Shown: piece by piece, positions 62,601 through 64,000 of the stretch
Layout of the letters: the number at the start of each line of letters is the position of its first letter
How positions within the stretch are numbered: the stretch's first letter is position 1
NCBI RefSeq assembly: GCF_901709675.1
Contig: NC_051100.1
Span: 4,900,001 to 4,964,000 of the forward strand
From: Syngnathus acus
Taxonomy: Eukaryota > Chordata > Actinopteri > Syngnathiformes > Syngnathidae
DNA length: 64,000 nucleotides
Reading direction: 5' to 3'
The notes under the pieces: model-generated
What the model saw: the letters and a program-made list of their open reading frames with translations, nothing else
What the model was told of the DNA's origin: nothing
Database searches by the model: none
Made by a program: the position numbers and the translations under genes

Positions 62601-64000
62601 GGTCGTGCACTACGGCAACATTTTTCTCAATATTGGCTCACATGTGATGCAGGTGTACCTAATATTATGGACGGTGAAGATAGAGTATATTTTCTTCCTG
62701 CCTATTGATTCACCTTGGCCTTTTCCAAATCACCCCAACACTTTTTGAAGGACTCTGTCCCATAAGATCTTACGGATCGTTTTAAGTTTCCAAAGTACAA
62801 CAAAAACATTAAGACCACGTAGCTGATTGCCACCTTTCGCCCCGCGGGCGATGGTACAGTTCCATGGAAAATTACCCCTGAGGCTTAATAACCCTTCCAT
62901 TAGCGGAATGGTCGATTCTCCGTGCTCTTGCTCCAAGGTTACGTCTGGAATGTCACCAACCTGGAACTGCTGTCCTTAATGCACAGAGCTAATCATCGCC
63001 TCTGCCCGCGACATTTTCCACAATAAATTACAAACGTTTTTGCAATGAGAAACAACTTGCTTACTATGACGACAGCGACTGAGCTACAAGGTGGCATTTT
63101 CCAGAACGGGCAAGTTTTTCCTGTCAACACAAGACGCCCGCAGCGTTTATATATATTGTATTTCCCTCAAGCTCAGCTGTCTCCAAGCCAACCTTTTTTC
63201 AAATAAATGCAGGTTATTTGATGTGGAACATGACAGCCTTCTCCACACATCTACAAAGTGTTATAATGTCATCTCGCAACCTTTTTGTGCTCCTTCAAAC
63301 GATTGTCGGTAATCACAACGGCACTGCGGTAAAACGGCAAATGAGGAAATTGAAAAAGATGAGTCAGGAAGCTCATCATCTCGCGCCCTTTACTTCCCAA
63401 AGCCTTGCTAAGACGCATGAAAAACCAAACTAGCGGTAACGGAGCGCATCTGTACAGTCTGTCCCCTCTGAAGACAAAATGCGCAGCGTTCTGCAGACTG
63501 TCAGTCAGATCCGACCCATCGGGCCTTCTTCGTCGATCACGCATGATAGACGCCGGGCGACGACGGGGCCTCATCAGCCATGTTTGTCATGTCGGGGCGT
63601 GACATTTGGTTGATTGAGAAGCCGCTCTAAGTCTAATGTGATGCTAATGCGTCGGCCCGTCGCACGCACGGCGGCATATCAAAGACGCCGCGGTCTATTT
63701 CTGGCGGCCCCCCGCAAATGGAGCAGTCGCGTTTTGACGTATCAGCAAAACAAGGCCAAGAGGTCGCCCCGTACATTTTAGATTTCCCAGACATTCATTT
63801 CAAAAGGAATTGGTAGCTTTTTGAATGCGACGCACGCTGTGACTTTTTACATATTTATGTTTCCCAAAGAAAACGTGTCTACACTCTCTCGTGTTTCTGG
63901 CGTGTGAGAGCAACGTTGTGTGCTTCATTAAAAGATAGGAAGTGTACAAAGTGCTTTCACAGGCTTTTCTCACCTGAAGTCACTCGACTGGCACCGGGTA

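Larger units (their letters stand above)
50280..64000 (+). other. grid1: grid1 intron downstream of exon B (5' part)
   Basis: At least 13.7 kb of intron follows exon B. I looked for the next receptor exon and saw none. The listed content is a CA repeat (51078), fragments of dispersed fish-type repeats (52001, 56414, 58987, 60475, 62200), a three-unit tandem repeat (62290-62600) and A/T or C homopolymers. I see nothing recognisable in 50290-51070, 51110-52000, 52150-52890, 52915-56400, 56680-58980, 59040-59750, 59780-60470, 60625-62140 and 62605-64000 apart from chance open frames and the weak signals described as findings. Confidence 0.85.

Overview
This is a piece of vertebrate nuclear DNA, almost certainly from a ray-finned (percomorph-type) fish. 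Two exons with canonical splice sites encode adjacent parts of the extracellular amino-terminal domain of an ionotropic glutamate receptor of the delta family. They fit GluD1 (grid1) better than GluD2. Everything else is intron of that gene, sprinkled with short decayed mobile-element relics of kinds familiar from teleost genomes, microsatellites and G/C homopolymers. No bacterial operon, CRISPR array, rRNA, convincing tRNA or second protein-coding gene is visible.

Layout. Positions 1-42059 are the 3' part of one very long intron (intron 2 if numbered as I recall for mammalian GRID1). It holds a palindromic MITE (10951-11124), a hAT-like terminal fragment (about 18116-18235), a Tc1-like transposase relic (about 19681-19872), a minus-strand non-LTR retrotransposon that is internally deleted and keeps two pieces of its endonuclease (about 16619-17400), diverged tandem duplications (12902-13351, 25120-25620, 36975-37170), a degenerate minisatellite (13868-14135) and several microsatellites. 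Exon A is 42060-42344. The next intron, 42345-50073, is 7.7 kb and has few repeats. Exon B is 50074-50279. Positions 50280-64000 are the 5' part of the following intron, with another set of repeat relics and a three-copy degenerate tandem repeat near 62290-62600.

How it works together. The two exons splice through a codon split 1+2, giving a continuous reading frame of about 164 residues. This part of the receptor contains two cysteines spaced like a disulfide pair of the GluD amino-terminal domain, and a conserved N-glycosylation sequon. In the family this domain sits in the synaptic cleft and binds cerebellins, bridging to presynaptic neurexin. The preceding exon (signal peptide and start of the domain) and the following exon were searched for by eye and not found, so they probably lie outside the window.

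Limits. The repeat names come from memory of consensus-like motifs, not from a search, and family assignments are tentative. I found no evidence for a new biological system. The most interesting items are the endonuclease-bearing deleted LINE, the near-perfect MITE, the dispersed motifs with exact 12-14 base copies, the excess of long G/C runs, and the diverged tandem duplications.
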